Below, one piece after another: positions 12,342 through 32,228 of a stretch of 64,000 bases of DNA. Both the position numbers and the translations under genes were made by a program. How positions within the stretch are numbered: position 1 is the first letter of the stretch; each line of letters begins with the position of its first letter. Location: positions 8,013,501-8,077,500 of the forward strand of contig NC_091095.1 in the NCBI RefSeq assembly GCF_024713975.1, written 5' to 3'. The notes beneath the pieces are model-generated. The model saw only the letters and a list, made by a program, of their open reading frames with translations. It did not search any database and had not been told where the DNA came from. This DNA is from Paralichthys olivaceus. Taxonomy: Eukaryota; Chordata; Actinopteri; Pleuronectiformes; Paralichthyidae.

Positions 12342-12742
12342 AGAAAAGGGGAATGGATTTCAATATATTTTGAGTACTAGCATTCTCTGTAGAACCAAGA
12401 GTTTACAAGAAACAGTAGACTTGATAGATTGTAAATTACATCTTGACCAAAGTTTCAGTTTGTGATGACTACCAGTCCAAGGTAATGTTCACAATATATT
12501 TACACAAACACTCATCTCCCCCAGTGTGAACCCCCCAGTTCTGTGATGTTTGAGCAGCTTGGACACACAACTTCCTTTATAAATCAAACATTGTGTTCTG
12601 ATCCTGGACGCAGACAGAATGCTCGACCTCCCGTCAGCTCAGAGCTTTGAGGATACGTGCAGAACAGCAGCCTGCTGTACAGATATGTGCACTGAATCAC
12701 GCCCTGCCAGGAACTACGTTCCCTCTGCAGTCTCATGATGGG
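12342..12742 (+). repeat. Direct duplication, copy B (about 0.4 kb)
   Basis: Second copy of 10954-11349 in the same orientation, start-to-start offset 1388 bp, rising to 1393 after a 5-bp insertion near 12663. Flanks differ from those of copy A on both sides. Confidence 0.95.
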
Positions 12743-13268
12743 AATCAGGTTAATTTCAACAGTTTGTCCATGATTATTCAAGCATTAACTAACTGTACTT
12801 TGTAACTAGGTAAAATGGCAGACAAATAAAGTTCCTCTTCCGCTGTCCGGTTTCATTTTGAGTCGTCGCATTTCTCTTCCTCCTAAAAGTTAATGTCTCA
12901 ACTTCTGAGACTGAAAGCAAAAGCATTTGACTTGGTGGAATTTCTAAAAGGCTGAGCCACTAAGATTCATCTCTCAGCTGTCAGCAGTTGAGAAAAAATA
13001 ATTTTAGATTTCTTTCACTTTTAGTTTGTTTTCCACAACAACAGAATGTTACTAAGCAACTACACTCAAACATGAACTAAGATGGCCAGCTCTATGGATG
13101 TTAATATCTGTAAGTCTTCAAAAGCATAACATCAACTGTAATGATTCATTGAAAGGACATTTGATTTGATTCATTATAAGATGCTAGCATGCTAAAAATA
13201 ACAACTGCTAAATATTAGCAGGCTTATGTTAGCATTTACCTCAGAAGTAGCCTATGGCCGACAGTTTG

Positions 13269-13640
13269 CATATAAAGATGGACGACGTCTCTACTTCCTC
13301 ACACTATCTAGAAATGAAGCTGCCATCTTAAGTGCTTAGAGCCAAAGTCTGTGCCGTAGTGATCGGGGAATGGAGCCACGGTAACGACGACCCGCTGATG
13401 AACGCACTTGACCATGCTTGAGTCGTCTCTTGATGTTTCTCCACATTCTTATCTGATCAAATAACCTCAATTAAGTTACTAGATAAATTAGCACTACTGC
13501 CTAAAATGACTAAAACTGTCTTTTAAGAAAATGTATTCGATGTCCACAGGGACTTTTTATTTTGTCCATGTCCCATCCACTAACATGGAGGAGGTGTTAT
13601 TTATGACCCGTGCTGCAGTCATTTATTTCTTTTTTGAGTA
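13269..13640 (+). repeat. Dispersed repeat, copy left of angptl4
   Basis: Shares with 18637-18890 an ordered set of blocks: TATAAAGATGGACGACG-type start, CTTCC..CACTATC(T/C)AGAAATG, GCTGCCATCTT, TTAGAGC, GATGAAGCCAC-like, TCCATGTCC(C/A)ATCCACT, and GAGGAGG/GGAGGCG before GACC(C/T)GTGCTG. Non-coding. This looks like a common fish interspersed repeat of unknown class. Confidence 0.7.
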
Positions 13641-15244
13641 TCTTCTAACTATAACTCATTCATTGATTGATCTTTTGGCCCTTAAATATCTCAAAATGGT
13701 GTTAAAGGGACCCAGCAGCCCAAATGGTTTTTTGGAAATCCAAAAACAAATAGAGGTGTTCAGATGCAGGAAATATTTTTAGAACTGGAGAATATTTAGC
13801 AATAGACAGCTGCAGATTATCATCCCCCGTCTCTGACCTAAGAATAAGGATTAAACGTAATCCTCCTGTTTTTATTTTACCATTAGAATGTGCTGGTTTC
13901 TCTGGTTTCTCTCAAATAAGAGAAATGTTTGAACATTTCTTTTTTGGAAAGATTCTTCCAGAAGCCACAGGCTGCTGACATTTACTGGATGTGTGTGTGT
14001 TGCAGTATTTGTCATCTGTACCTCATCAGTACACCACGTGCCTTGTGTCTGGTGGTGTGTGTGTGTGTGTGTGTGATTGTTGGACTTTGCTGTCAGGAAT
14101 GAGTGTGTTAAAAGGCCTGAGGGTTGAACTTTCCCCTACTTCTCACAGTGACTCCTCCATCTTTAAACATTCTCCAGCTTTCCTCATTCATGCTGAAGAC
14201 CCACAGCAGCTGTCCTGATCCACTCACTGAGATCAACACCAATATCAAACTGTCACGGTTTCAGTCTGAGAGATCACAAACATGATAAATGCTGTTATCT
14301 TGTTTTTTGGGATCGTTGCATTAAATCGGATCATTTTGTCTTTTTCAGTTAACATTTTACAAAACTTTAACAAAATCTCTCAGATGTGGGTTTAATCTGT
14401 TTGAATTAACAAATAAATCTGAAATATGAATAAAATTTGACCAACAACCGTGTGTTTGGGATGTAAAATTAGATTTTTTTTAGGGATAAACATGCTTAAT
14501 TTGGATGTATGCCTCATTATAGGCTAAAAAGCCACTTAAAGAACCTGTGAGCTTGTGAATTATTCTGTCACACAACATTTGATCTGCAACATTCAGTCAA
14601 TTAATTACAAAAAGATCTATCAGCAACTATTTTGTAAATCAGTTCAGTCATTTTAAACGCATATATGACAAAGATATATATATATATATATATGATAATT
14701 CCACCCTCTCAAATTTAGGAACTCGGTTCTTTTCTTGCTCTTAAGTGACAGCAAATCAACCTATTTTATGTTTCATGACGTCAGCTTGTGATCACTGATA
14801 TTGTTTCCAACCATTTTAAAGACTTAAAAACTCATCAACTTAGATAATCATCAGGTTGAATGATGAGAGTTGTTAGTTGAAGTCCCACAGAGAATATTAA
14901 CAGTGTTTTCAAAGCAACTACAAGAAACACAGCTGCAGAGAAAAAGTCAAGTGACAAGTAAAAACTATTTCAACATTTCAACAAACTGAATCACTGATGC
15001 CGATTTGTGCTTTGGTATAAAAACTCTTAGTTTGAGCTGCGAAAACAAAACTGAATGTAAATCACCTCCCTGTATCAGTGGGTGTTCCACCAGTAATTTA
15101 AACCTTTCATTGCATCATGATCCTCACCATCAGTCCTCAGGAGCTCTCCCACTGCCAAAAACTTTCCACGCCTCCAACATCCCCCGCATCCCCACCTCCA
15201 AGCTCTGGCAGCCAATCACTGGAGACCTCTGCTGCAGCACTGAG
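13641..15244. other. Upstream region of angptl4
   Basis: No coding exon seen. Contains a short GT run at about 14056-14075 and a TA run at 14674-14693. The last 150 bases form the angptl4 proximal promoter, annotated separately. Confidence 0.5.
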
Positions 15245-15252
15245 CTATAAAA
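15208..15252 (+). promoter_or_regulatory. angptl4: angptl4 core promoter: CCAAT and TATA boxes
   Basis: A CCAAT motif in GCCAATCACTGG (about 15212) precedes TATAAAA at 15246-15252. The TATA box is about 90 bases before the initiator ATG at 15336, placing the transcript start near 15276-15282 and giving a 5' UTR of about 55-60 nt. Inferred from motif spacing only. Confidence 0.75.
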
Positions 15253-15335
15253 ACCTCACAATGCCTTTCAGCAGCACACAACAGACAGGGAGCGACATCA
15301 GCATTTCCTAACAGACACTCTCAGCAGACACAAAG

Positions 15336-18108
15336 ATGACGATGGCACAACTCTTCCTCCTCCTACTCACCATCCTGGTGCACGCAGCATCTTGTTTCCC
15401 CACTGACAGGAGAGCTCAGCCCGGCCAGGACAAACACGCCTCCTGGGACGACGTGAATGTGGTGGCTCATGGCCTCCTGCAGCTGGGCCAGGGCCTGAAG
15501 GAGCACGTGGACAAGACCAAGGCCCAGATGAGGGACGTCAACACCAAACTCAAGGCTTTCAACAGCACGGTGGCTGAGCTGCAGAAGAGGCAGCAGGAGC
15601 AAGAGGAAGCGCTGATGAAGGCCGGGGGTGCAGAGGTGGAGAAGAGGGGGACAATGGCTGCAGGGATGGCTGAAGAGGTGAGGGCGAAGACGGAGGGGGT
15701 GAAGAAGCAGAGCGAGGACATCGGCTCCAGGATGGACAGACTGGAGGAGAAGGTGGACGAGGTGCTCAAGGGGCCGAAACTAGACAGCAACTACAGCGAT
15801 CACTCAGGAGTCCCATTCATACAGGTGAGAGGAAAATACTGTTTCATGTTATAATTCAGATCAAAGGGAAACACTAATGCACTGTGGGTATTACTGAACA
15901 TGACAGAGGCTCCTGCAATCAGGCAAACTGGAAAATGCTCTGTAATCATGGAACCACATCCATCACTGGGAGTTTCGAATACACTTTGAGGCCAGATTAG
16001 ATTTAAAAATCAATCAAGGCTTCATGAAAAATAGAAATAAGTTAAACACAATGATGTGGTGAAGCTGAAGTTTGTTTTTCCTGCTGTTTCCAGAGGCTGC
16101 TGGCTGCTCAGAACAGACGCATCGACAGTCTGGTGGAGAAAATCAAGCAGCAGCAAAGCAAACTGGAGAAGCAGAGTCTGCACCTGCAAGCGCTGCAGGA
16201 AAAGGTGAGTCACACTGATCCAACGTTCATTATGTTGCACTGACTGGTCTGATAAGAAACTAGAGATGATGTCATTTTCTGGTCGGAGACCAAAGTATTG
16301 GATTTCAATTTCATTTTTTTCCGTTTTGATTTCCTCAGGTTGCACATAAAAGAGTAAAATCGCACCGACGCAGAGATGAGGAGACGGTGCTGAGAGGAGA
16401 GTCTGAGCACAGCAGAGAAACATCAGGTGAGGACACAAACTGCTGCAGGGTTTTAAAACGGTTTCAAACTGATATCAGGAAAAGAGAAAAACAACCAACG
16501 AGCGATGTTGAAAACATTCACAGCAGATAAAACCATCGCGTGAACTTTGCACTAATTTCCTCTGGGACTTCATTAGTGTCAAAGTCTAAAAACAGCTACA
16601 ATCATAGGTCACTTTTGATAGTGAGGCAGTGAAATGCTGTAAATCACATTCTGTTTGCATCAGCCAGCGACACAAAGCATTTACAGCCACTGACATAAAA
16701 ACAAAACATTTCACCTTTGCACTGACTTTTAAATACCTGACTCGCTGGCAGAGCAGAGTGCACAGTCCAAAGATCAGGGAAACAAGGACAGCGGCTGTAG
16801 AAACACACCTACTGTACTGTACTGTATGTTTGTTGGCCACTGGGACCTTTGTTCTCAGCATGTTTCAATTCAAGTGAACAAAACCAGCAAGAAATCCTCA
16901 GTGCATCTGATTTGCTGAATTGTTTGATTGTTCATTCCTCAGATTTGCCCAGGGACTGTCACGACCTGTTTGTACGAGGGCAGCGAGCCAGCGGCATCTA
17001 CACAATCCAACCCAAGAGCTCGGAGCCGTTCAACGTCCTCTGTGAGATGACTTCAGGTGAGTCAACAGGAGACGTGCCTCTAGCTGTCTGGGTTTAATTG
17101 TCTGACATTACTGCACTGCTGAAAGGAAACTTAGCATCATGGAAGTGGAGCACAGAGCAGAGAGGGAGTTAGATCAGAAATACATTCTAATGTTGGGTAC
17201 TGATAGGTGATCAATTACAACATGGAATCTAAAGTTCCAGAGAAAGTCCTGCTTTTTCTAGGTCACAGGAGGAGTTATGTTTTCCACTGCAGCATCAAAT
17301 ACTTGTTGTATATTTGGGGAGTGGGCTCTGTGTCTTTGGCTCAACCTTCCCTCTGCTCTCTGCAGATGCAGGATGGACTGTCATCCAGAAACGCCAAGAC
17401 GGATCCCAGAACTTCAATCAGCTGTGGGAGAGCTACAAGAGAGGCTTCGGCAGCCTGAATGGTGATTATAGTTCACTCAAGATTTTCAGAAATGAAAAGA
17501 ATGTCCATTTCTTGGTCACAAAAACTAATGTCTTCCTCTTTCGTCCCTCAGGTGAGTTTTGGCTCGGCCTGGAGAACATCCACTCCCTCTCCACACAAGG
17601 CCAGTACGTCCTGCAGGTTGAGCTGTCTGGTCGGGCAGGTGAGCAGCAGACCACGCGTTACCAGTTCAACTTGGACGGAGAAGAGAAGAAGTTTGCCGTG
17701 CACCTGGAGCAGGAGGCTTCACCCGGAGCTCAGGAGGAGATCTTCACCACTGGAGCCTCCGGGGTTTCCTTCTCCACGGCCGACAGAGACAACGACCTCA
17801 GTGAAGACGTCAACTGTGCCGAGCTGCTTTCAGGTAAAACACTTTTCTCCTCAGCACAAGAAAGTACATGTCTGTCCCAGGAAACATTAAAACAGCAGAA
17901 GCTTTAACGAGGATGCACTTCTGTTGCAGGAGGTTGGTGGTTCAGCGGCTGTGGCGAATCAAACCTCAACGGCAGATATCCCAGAAGGCCGAGCGTGCTC
18001 AGGAAACGGAATCACGGGAGACAAGAGATGTTTTGGTCCACGAAGGGACGAGATAAGTCTCTGAAGACAACGCTGCTGAAGATCACCCCCGCCACGAGAA
18101 AACCGTAA
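15336..18108 (+). CDS. angptl4: Angiopoietin-like 4 (7 exons, complete)
   Basis: Secreted inhibitor of lipoprotein lipase that limits triglyceride uptake. Coding exons: 15336-15824, 16094-16204, 16339-16426, 16943-17056, 17366-17461, 17552-17833, 17930-18108; 452 aa, all GT/AG, phases consistent. Residues 1-20 are a signal peptide (LFLLLLTILVHAAS core). Residues 37-54, WDDVNVVAHGLLQLGQGL, match the ANGPTL4 lipase-inhibiting segment and distinguish it from other angiopoietin-like proteins. A charged coiled coil runs to about residue 200, then a basic cluster HRRR that could be a convertase site. The fibrinogen-like domain starts at about 230 (DLPRDCHDLF), with GWTVIQKRQDG, GEFWLGLENIH and GGWWFSGCGESNLNG and the four expected cysteines. 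Odd: no cysteine between residues 21 and 229. Start chosen because it is the first ATG after the TATA box and directly precedes the signal peptide. Downstream gene dpp9 is convergent. Confidence 0.96.
16764..16776 (+). promoter_or_regulatory. Possible DR1 nuclear-receptor site in angptl4 intron 3
   Basis: AGTCCA-A-AGATCA is a direct repeat of two nuclear-receptor half-sites with one-base spacing (DR1), the layout used by PPAR/RXR and HNF4. It lies in intron 3 (16427-16942). In mammals the functional PPAR response element of ANGPTL4 is also in intron 3. Each half-site departs from AGGTCA, so function is an inference. Confidence 0.4.
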
Positions 18109-18438
18109 ACTGCTCAGTGTCTCAAAGACAAACAGGAAGAGACCAAAGAAGAAAACAAGAGTTTAACTTTAAATGTTGAACCACGTCAGTGAAACCATCA
18201 CTGTGCTGAGCACGTTAATAATCTCTCCTGTTGCTATGATACCTCTATGCTATGCTATATGATATATGTCATGTTGACACTCTTTACTCCCTTTGTAAGG
18301 GTTTTATGTCTTAATCTTATTTTTTGTATATTCGCTGTATATGTGTTTGAATGACTTTTTACTTCACCAGTGTCGTTTGTTATCATTCATGTTTATATTC
18401 TTCAAAGTTTTATATTTCATTTGAATGAGGGGGATGAA

Positions 18439-18465
18439 AATAAAAGTTTTTAAAGCTTAAATAAA
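18439..18465 (+). terminator. angptl4: angptl4 polyadenylation signals
   Basis: Two AATAAA hexamers, at 18439-18444 and 18460-18465, about 330-355 bases after the stop codon at 18106-18108, implying a 3' UTR of roughly 370 nt. Confidence 0.8.
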
Positions 18466-18495
18466 ATGCAGCTCTTCATTCATGTCTGAAAACAA

Positions 18496-18496
<1 letters not shown>

Positions 18497-18541
<45 letters not shown>
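18497..18541. repeat. (CA)n microsatellite
   Basis: About 22 CA units just beyond the predicted angptl4 poly(A) site. Confidence 0.97.
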
Positions 18542-18545
<4 letters not shown>

Positions 18546-18636
18546 CTTTACATATAAACTTTGATTCAATTATTATTTTTGACGTATGAACTTAGCTAAT
18601 CATTCATCATCGATGAGGGTTTAGCAGATAGACTCA

Positions 18637-18890
18637 ATATAAATAGTGACGACACATCTACACTTCTTCCCACTATCCAGAAATGGATTGTGGGACACGA
18701 ACGCTGCCATCTTGTGCATTTAGAGCTCGAGTCTGATCAGTGGTGTTTGGTTGATGAAGCCACAATAGTGAAGTCTTGTCCGTACATGTGCTCAAACAAT
18801 CCTAAATCAGTCTCAGCTGTCAGTCACAAAGTTTCCATGTCCAATCCACTGACAGGAGGCGGGATTTAGGACCTGTGCTGAAAGAAAATA
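18637..18890 (+). repeat. Dispersed repeat, copy right of angptl4
   Basis: Same family and orientation as 13269-13640, shorter because of internal loss. Shared blocks include CCCACTATCCAGAAATGG, GCTGCCATCTTGTGCATTTA, GGTTGATGAAGCCAC and GACCTGTGCTG. Lies between the convergent 3' ends of angptl4 and dpp9. Confidence 0.7.
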
Positions 18891-19402
18891 AATATTCACT
18901 GGGGTTTAAATTTAAAATAAAAAAAATAATAATACAATTTTTCTGTCAACATGATTACTCAAACTAGTAAAGTGAAGTGTGGAGGGGTGGGGCATGACTC
19001 AAGGAAAAACACAATACATTTTGGGGTGGATCCAGATAAACACCTCCTTTAACAAGGCGAGATCGGGCGTTAGCTTTAGAACTATGACTCAAAGTGCCTC
19101 TTTAATGATGCATCTGTGTTTTTACTCTTCTTTCTCCCGAGGATCTAGAAGAACCAGGAAAACCCTCAACTATGTATCATCTTCTGGGTTATTTAAGTCG
19201 ACATGACTTCAGTTTTTCCAGATTGTTTTACTTCCCCAAACTACAAACTATTTAACATAACACTTGTTTCAGGATCTAGTTATTATTCATGGAGTTTGAA
19301 GGTTTAATTTCTCTATAAATCTCTATAATTCTACTTTAAATCTGTGCTTTTAAAAACAATAAATCTCATTTGGTGACAAGACTTAGACAAAGTTCACTTC
19401 TG
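18891..19402. other. Intergenic between convergent genes
   Basis: About 0.5 kb of AT-rich DNA between the angptl4 poly(A) region and the likely 3' end of dpp9. No feature beyond short open frames. Confidence 0.5.
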
Positions 19403-20480
19403 TTTATTTCTTCATGTTCTGAGAATACAGATGATCGTCAGACACACACATATAAAAGGCATTTTTATTTTCATAGGTCCTCACACACATTCCCTGATAC
19501 AAACTATATGAGCAGGCTCTCTTCAGCTCTTACAAGGCCCCTCACACTGAGGAGCTGAGTCAAACATCATCTCATTGTTCAGTCCGTTGGCACAGAGGCA
19601 AATATGTAACGTGCAAGAATTTGTCAGCAGCAGAAGAAAAAGTTGCTCCGGCAAAAGCAAAGCGAGCGGCTGAGTGAAACAGTGAGAGGTCACAATGCGG
19701 TTACACCAGTAACGGGTGCATTATAATGCATTAACTATTTTTTGGGGAAATTCCACAAATTTGATGTGTAACTTGTTCCTGTGTGGTTCTGCCACAGTGC
19801 AACACAGTGTGGAAAGATTCTTCCTCCATAAAAAGTGTCAAAGCAAAGAGGAAAGGGGATTAGAGCTTGTTTCTTATAGAGTTTTACGTTTTCTAACTTC
19901 ACTCCAGTGTCTATTCATGAAAACAATATGAAAATTGGTCAAAACAAAAGATGCAAAAGAGAAAAGGTCTGAAACTGCTCAAATCTGCTTCCAGAAACTG
20001 GTTGCAGCAGGTCCACTTTTTTTGCGATGCTGAAAAGTGTGTTTTTCCAAAGTTTATAACATCAGTATCGTCACTCTCACATTTCAATTCAGTGGGTTTT
20101 TTCTTGCTTCATCGTCCGCCATCACTAGAATCTCAGAAAGCTACGGTCCTGTTTGTTTCTGTCCAACAGCACCCCCTACTCATTTTGAAGATATTTTCCC
20201 TCCACTGCAAAAAAGGAGCTTCATGGCTACAAAATGCTTTTGATTGGTATTGAAACCAACATCTGAATAAAAGTCATATATGTATTTATCGATGCTAAAA
20301 AGATCCAGCACCTTTGAGACTGATGAGCGACTCTTGAGGTGTGACGAGGTTTGGCAGAGCCTGCATTCAGCAAATATATATATATAGATGCAGTTTTAAA
20401 TAAATGGAGGAGATGAAGGGAGGAGGGTTAGGAAGCAGGGAAGGAAAAGGCAAGAAAAGGTCCATGTGTAGAGGAGATTA
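19403..20480 (-). other. dpp9: dpp9 3' UTR, with candidate poly(A) signals
   Basis: Non-coding sequence after the dpp9 stop codon. Minus-strand AATAAA hexamers occur at 19403-19408 and 19464-19469, giving a likely 3' UTR of about 1.0-1.1 kb. The exact end cannot be fixed from sequence alone. Confidence 0.5.
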
Positions 20481-29353
<8,873 letters not shown>

Positions 29354-29388
29354 TAACCGTTCGACGACCCTGAACCAGACCCGACCCC
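29354..29388 (-). other. dpp9: dpp9 5' UTR part of the first coding exon
   Basis: The minus strand has a TTCTCTACAG acceptor ending at 29389, then 35 nt of untranslated exon before the ATG at 29351-29353. This implies at least one further upstream non-coding exon. Confidence 0.5.
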
Positions 29389-30559
29389 CTGTAGAGAACC
29401 AGGTTAACACACACAGAGAGATTTGCTTCAAGATAACACAGAGTCTGACTGACAAACAACTCAAATAACAGGAATTCATTTTAAACACTTGCTCTACACT
29501 AAGCTCATGTGCTATCAACAATGAAACCATTACTGAGGCGAAGGCCCCATTCAGGGCAGACGTCTCTCTGCTGCTTCATCGGGGAGCTGCTCCTCTTCAG
29601 CCGGCGTTTCCAGCTGTGTTCTGGATACGGACTCTCACTGCGTGTGTGAGTGTTTCAGCTGCATGACTCTGACACTGTATCATGACCATGACAAATGCTG
29701 CACTTTCACTCTACATTTTAACCAGACTGTAAACCGAGGCAACACAGGAGGCTGTTTTGTTTCCTGGAGCAACAAAACGAACTGCAAATTCTACAGAAGT
29801 TTGTTCCCAGAAAATACTCGAGCATGACAAGTGTTATTTAAAAAAGAAACTATAAAATATACGTCCTTGAATTGGTCACAGGGTAAAGTTGAAACTGTTG
29901 ATTCTCACACTGTCTGAACCATCAGCTGTGAAACTATACTTATCTATCTTCTGCTTCTGTTTCTGCAGTGACTGCAACTCAAGCAGACACAGCTGGTTTC
30001 GGTATTAAGTCCACAGTGGTGTTTGTTCCTGTTGATACGCGACTTCAATAATATTCTATCAACTAAAAAAGGAAATATTAATAGTGAGCTCATTAAATAT
30101 GATTGAAGCACAGTAGTGGTAGAGAAGCAGGAGAATGTACTCACATGGTAAAAGTCCTATTAAATATAAGATTATTATTGCACATGCATGTATAAGAAGT
30201 GTCCTGTTGTTGTAGTTGGCTGCACCATTTTAACTAATGTGTGAAGAATCATTATAATCAAATCATTTTCATTCTGCAAATCAAAAAGTGAGAGAATTAC
30301 CCAGAGCTGCAAGTTTCCCACTCACTTCAAACTAATGCACATGTCTTCGTTATAAGCACTAATTCATATCTTCACAATTTGATATTGTAGTATTTTGTAT
30401 AAGCCTTTAATTTGCTTTGCTTTAAAAAGATCAAGTCATTGAATCCACAGCTTCAGTGAAGATGTGTGACGATCATCTGTTAGTCTGTACATGTTCTTAA
30501 CATGTGGTGTGATTGTTTCTGTTTGGACGGATCAGCTGATGAAGTGTTGACAGGCTGAC

Positions 30560-30920
30560 CTGAGAACATGTGTCTGAGTCGCGCTCTTTAAACCCGACAA
30601 GATGTGAGCTACCTCAGAGCCTGGATGCTAGCAGGTTAGCCGCCCGTTAACCCCCGACTCGTTAGCAAACTTAACCATGACAGCGATGATTAAACCCGGT
30701 GGTAACAAGTGAAAACAGAGCGACGGCCATTCGTGTTGAACTCACACTTTCTGCCCACGGACCTCCGGAGTCTCCCTCTGTGAGGAGAGACACGTGTGTG
30801 TTTAATCAGCGTCAGAAAACACCGCAACTCCTGTCAAACAGAGCGGGGAGCTAGCTTCAAGCTAATGCGCTAACGGCAGCGAAACGCTCCTTGAATCAAC
30901 GATGACCTTTAACCCGGAAG
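30560..30920 (-). promoter_or_regulatory. dpp9: dpp9 promoter region and probable non-coding exon 1
   Basis: A CpG-richer patch in otherwise AT-rich DNA. A minus-strand donor (AAAGT/gtgagtt) ends a candidate 5' UTR exon at 30746, which would run from about 30900 and splice to the acceptor at 29389. Transcript start not defined by a TATA box. Confidence 0.45.
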
Positions 30921-31514
30921 TTATCCTTCAGCTTTAGTGTTTGTTTGTTTTTACTTCTTTTATCTTCCGTTTTCACCTTTCACCGAAATAACACCCCCCC
31001 CCCCATCCCAGCTGTGTTGTGAAACACGTGGTCCTCGTTGAGAGGAGATGCTGAAATATTATTTTCATTTTTTTATAAGTTCTTATAAATACCTGAAAAG
31101 TGATGGGAGTTCTGTTTCATCTCAGTAAAGGTAGTAAAATAAACAACCAACATTGTTTTTGAGAACCTAGTGTGACGACTGTCTCCAAAACCCCAAATAT
31201 TCACAGTGGAAATGCTATAACCATCCATGATCAGTTAATCCGATTTGTGTTCTAGATTGATAGTCTATCATATAAAATGTCAGAAAATACTTTAAAGTTT
31301 AAAACCAAAATATACTTTTTAAAAAGATGTAACACAGATAACAGGAAATATATCATATATAATTCTTTCTTTAAAAACAATTGATTGTCAAAATGTTTGC
31401 AGACAATCAACTCGTGAATCTATTGATTGTTGCAGCTCTAAATTAGTTGCAGATCTACTCTGCAGGACTATCCACTGAAATACCCGAAGCAAATAGAATC
31501 AACATCCACGACAA
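30921..31514. other. Intergenic between dpp9 and dazap1
   Basis: About 0.6 kb of AT-rich sequence with a C-run near 30993-31003. It separates two genes on the same strand: dazap1 ends here and dpp9 starts just below. No other feature seen. Confidence 0.5.
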
Positions 31515-32228
31515 TCGTTGTATCGATAAAACATTTATTTTTGTAATAATTTGTCCTTTTTTCTTTTTGCATAAGTGCAAAAAATGCACCCAAAACAGCC
31601 ACCTGAGGGAAGTCTACATCTTTAAATAAAAAAACAAGCAAAGTGTACATTTATCGTACAAAATTCTCTTTTTAAAAAATTGCACAGTTTGTGTATAATA
31701 TATATATATTCATAATCTCCATTTTAAACAAACTTTAAAGGCTCAGAAAGTAAACAAAATTCACCAAATGAAAAATAAAAACATTTTTTCCCTAGAATTT
31801 AAAGCTGAGGAAACTTGAGACCCTGTTTTCATTTGTGTCCACCATAAATATACATATTTATATGCAAGTCTCTTTACATATAGTCTCTGTGCTAGTGTTT
31901 GACCAGACAATCAAAATTATTGCAAAGTAGTTTAGTTCTACTATAAAACATGGGGTAGGACGTGGGGAAAAAAAGCTTCTTTCTGCTGAATCTTCCTTAA
32001 GTTAGGCAAACAAAAAACTTGGGTTTCAGTACACCCCTTTAGAATTTACTGGAATCCCTGCTTTCGTAAAGGTTCCCGTTTCACAAACTGTGTGTATTCA
32101 ACATTCCCATAGAAGGATCCAGGACTCCAGTTTAGCTTTTTAGCGAAAACAAACATTTCCCTGACTTCTTCTTTTTTAGTTGTTTTTGTTTTTCATCTTT
32201 ACACAGCGCCCATAACCAAAGGTGGCAG
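31515..32228 (-). other. dazap1: dazap1 3' UTR
   Basis: AT-rich, U-rich 3' UTR after the stop codon (32229-32231). Minus-strand AATAAA at 31534-31539 gives a length of about 0.7 kb. Exact end inferred. Confidence 0.55.

Noticed and set aside
15363-15790. Minus-strand frames of 79 and 107 codons opposite angptl4 exon 1
   Set aside because: Shadows of the GC-rich coiled-coil coding exon of angptl4.
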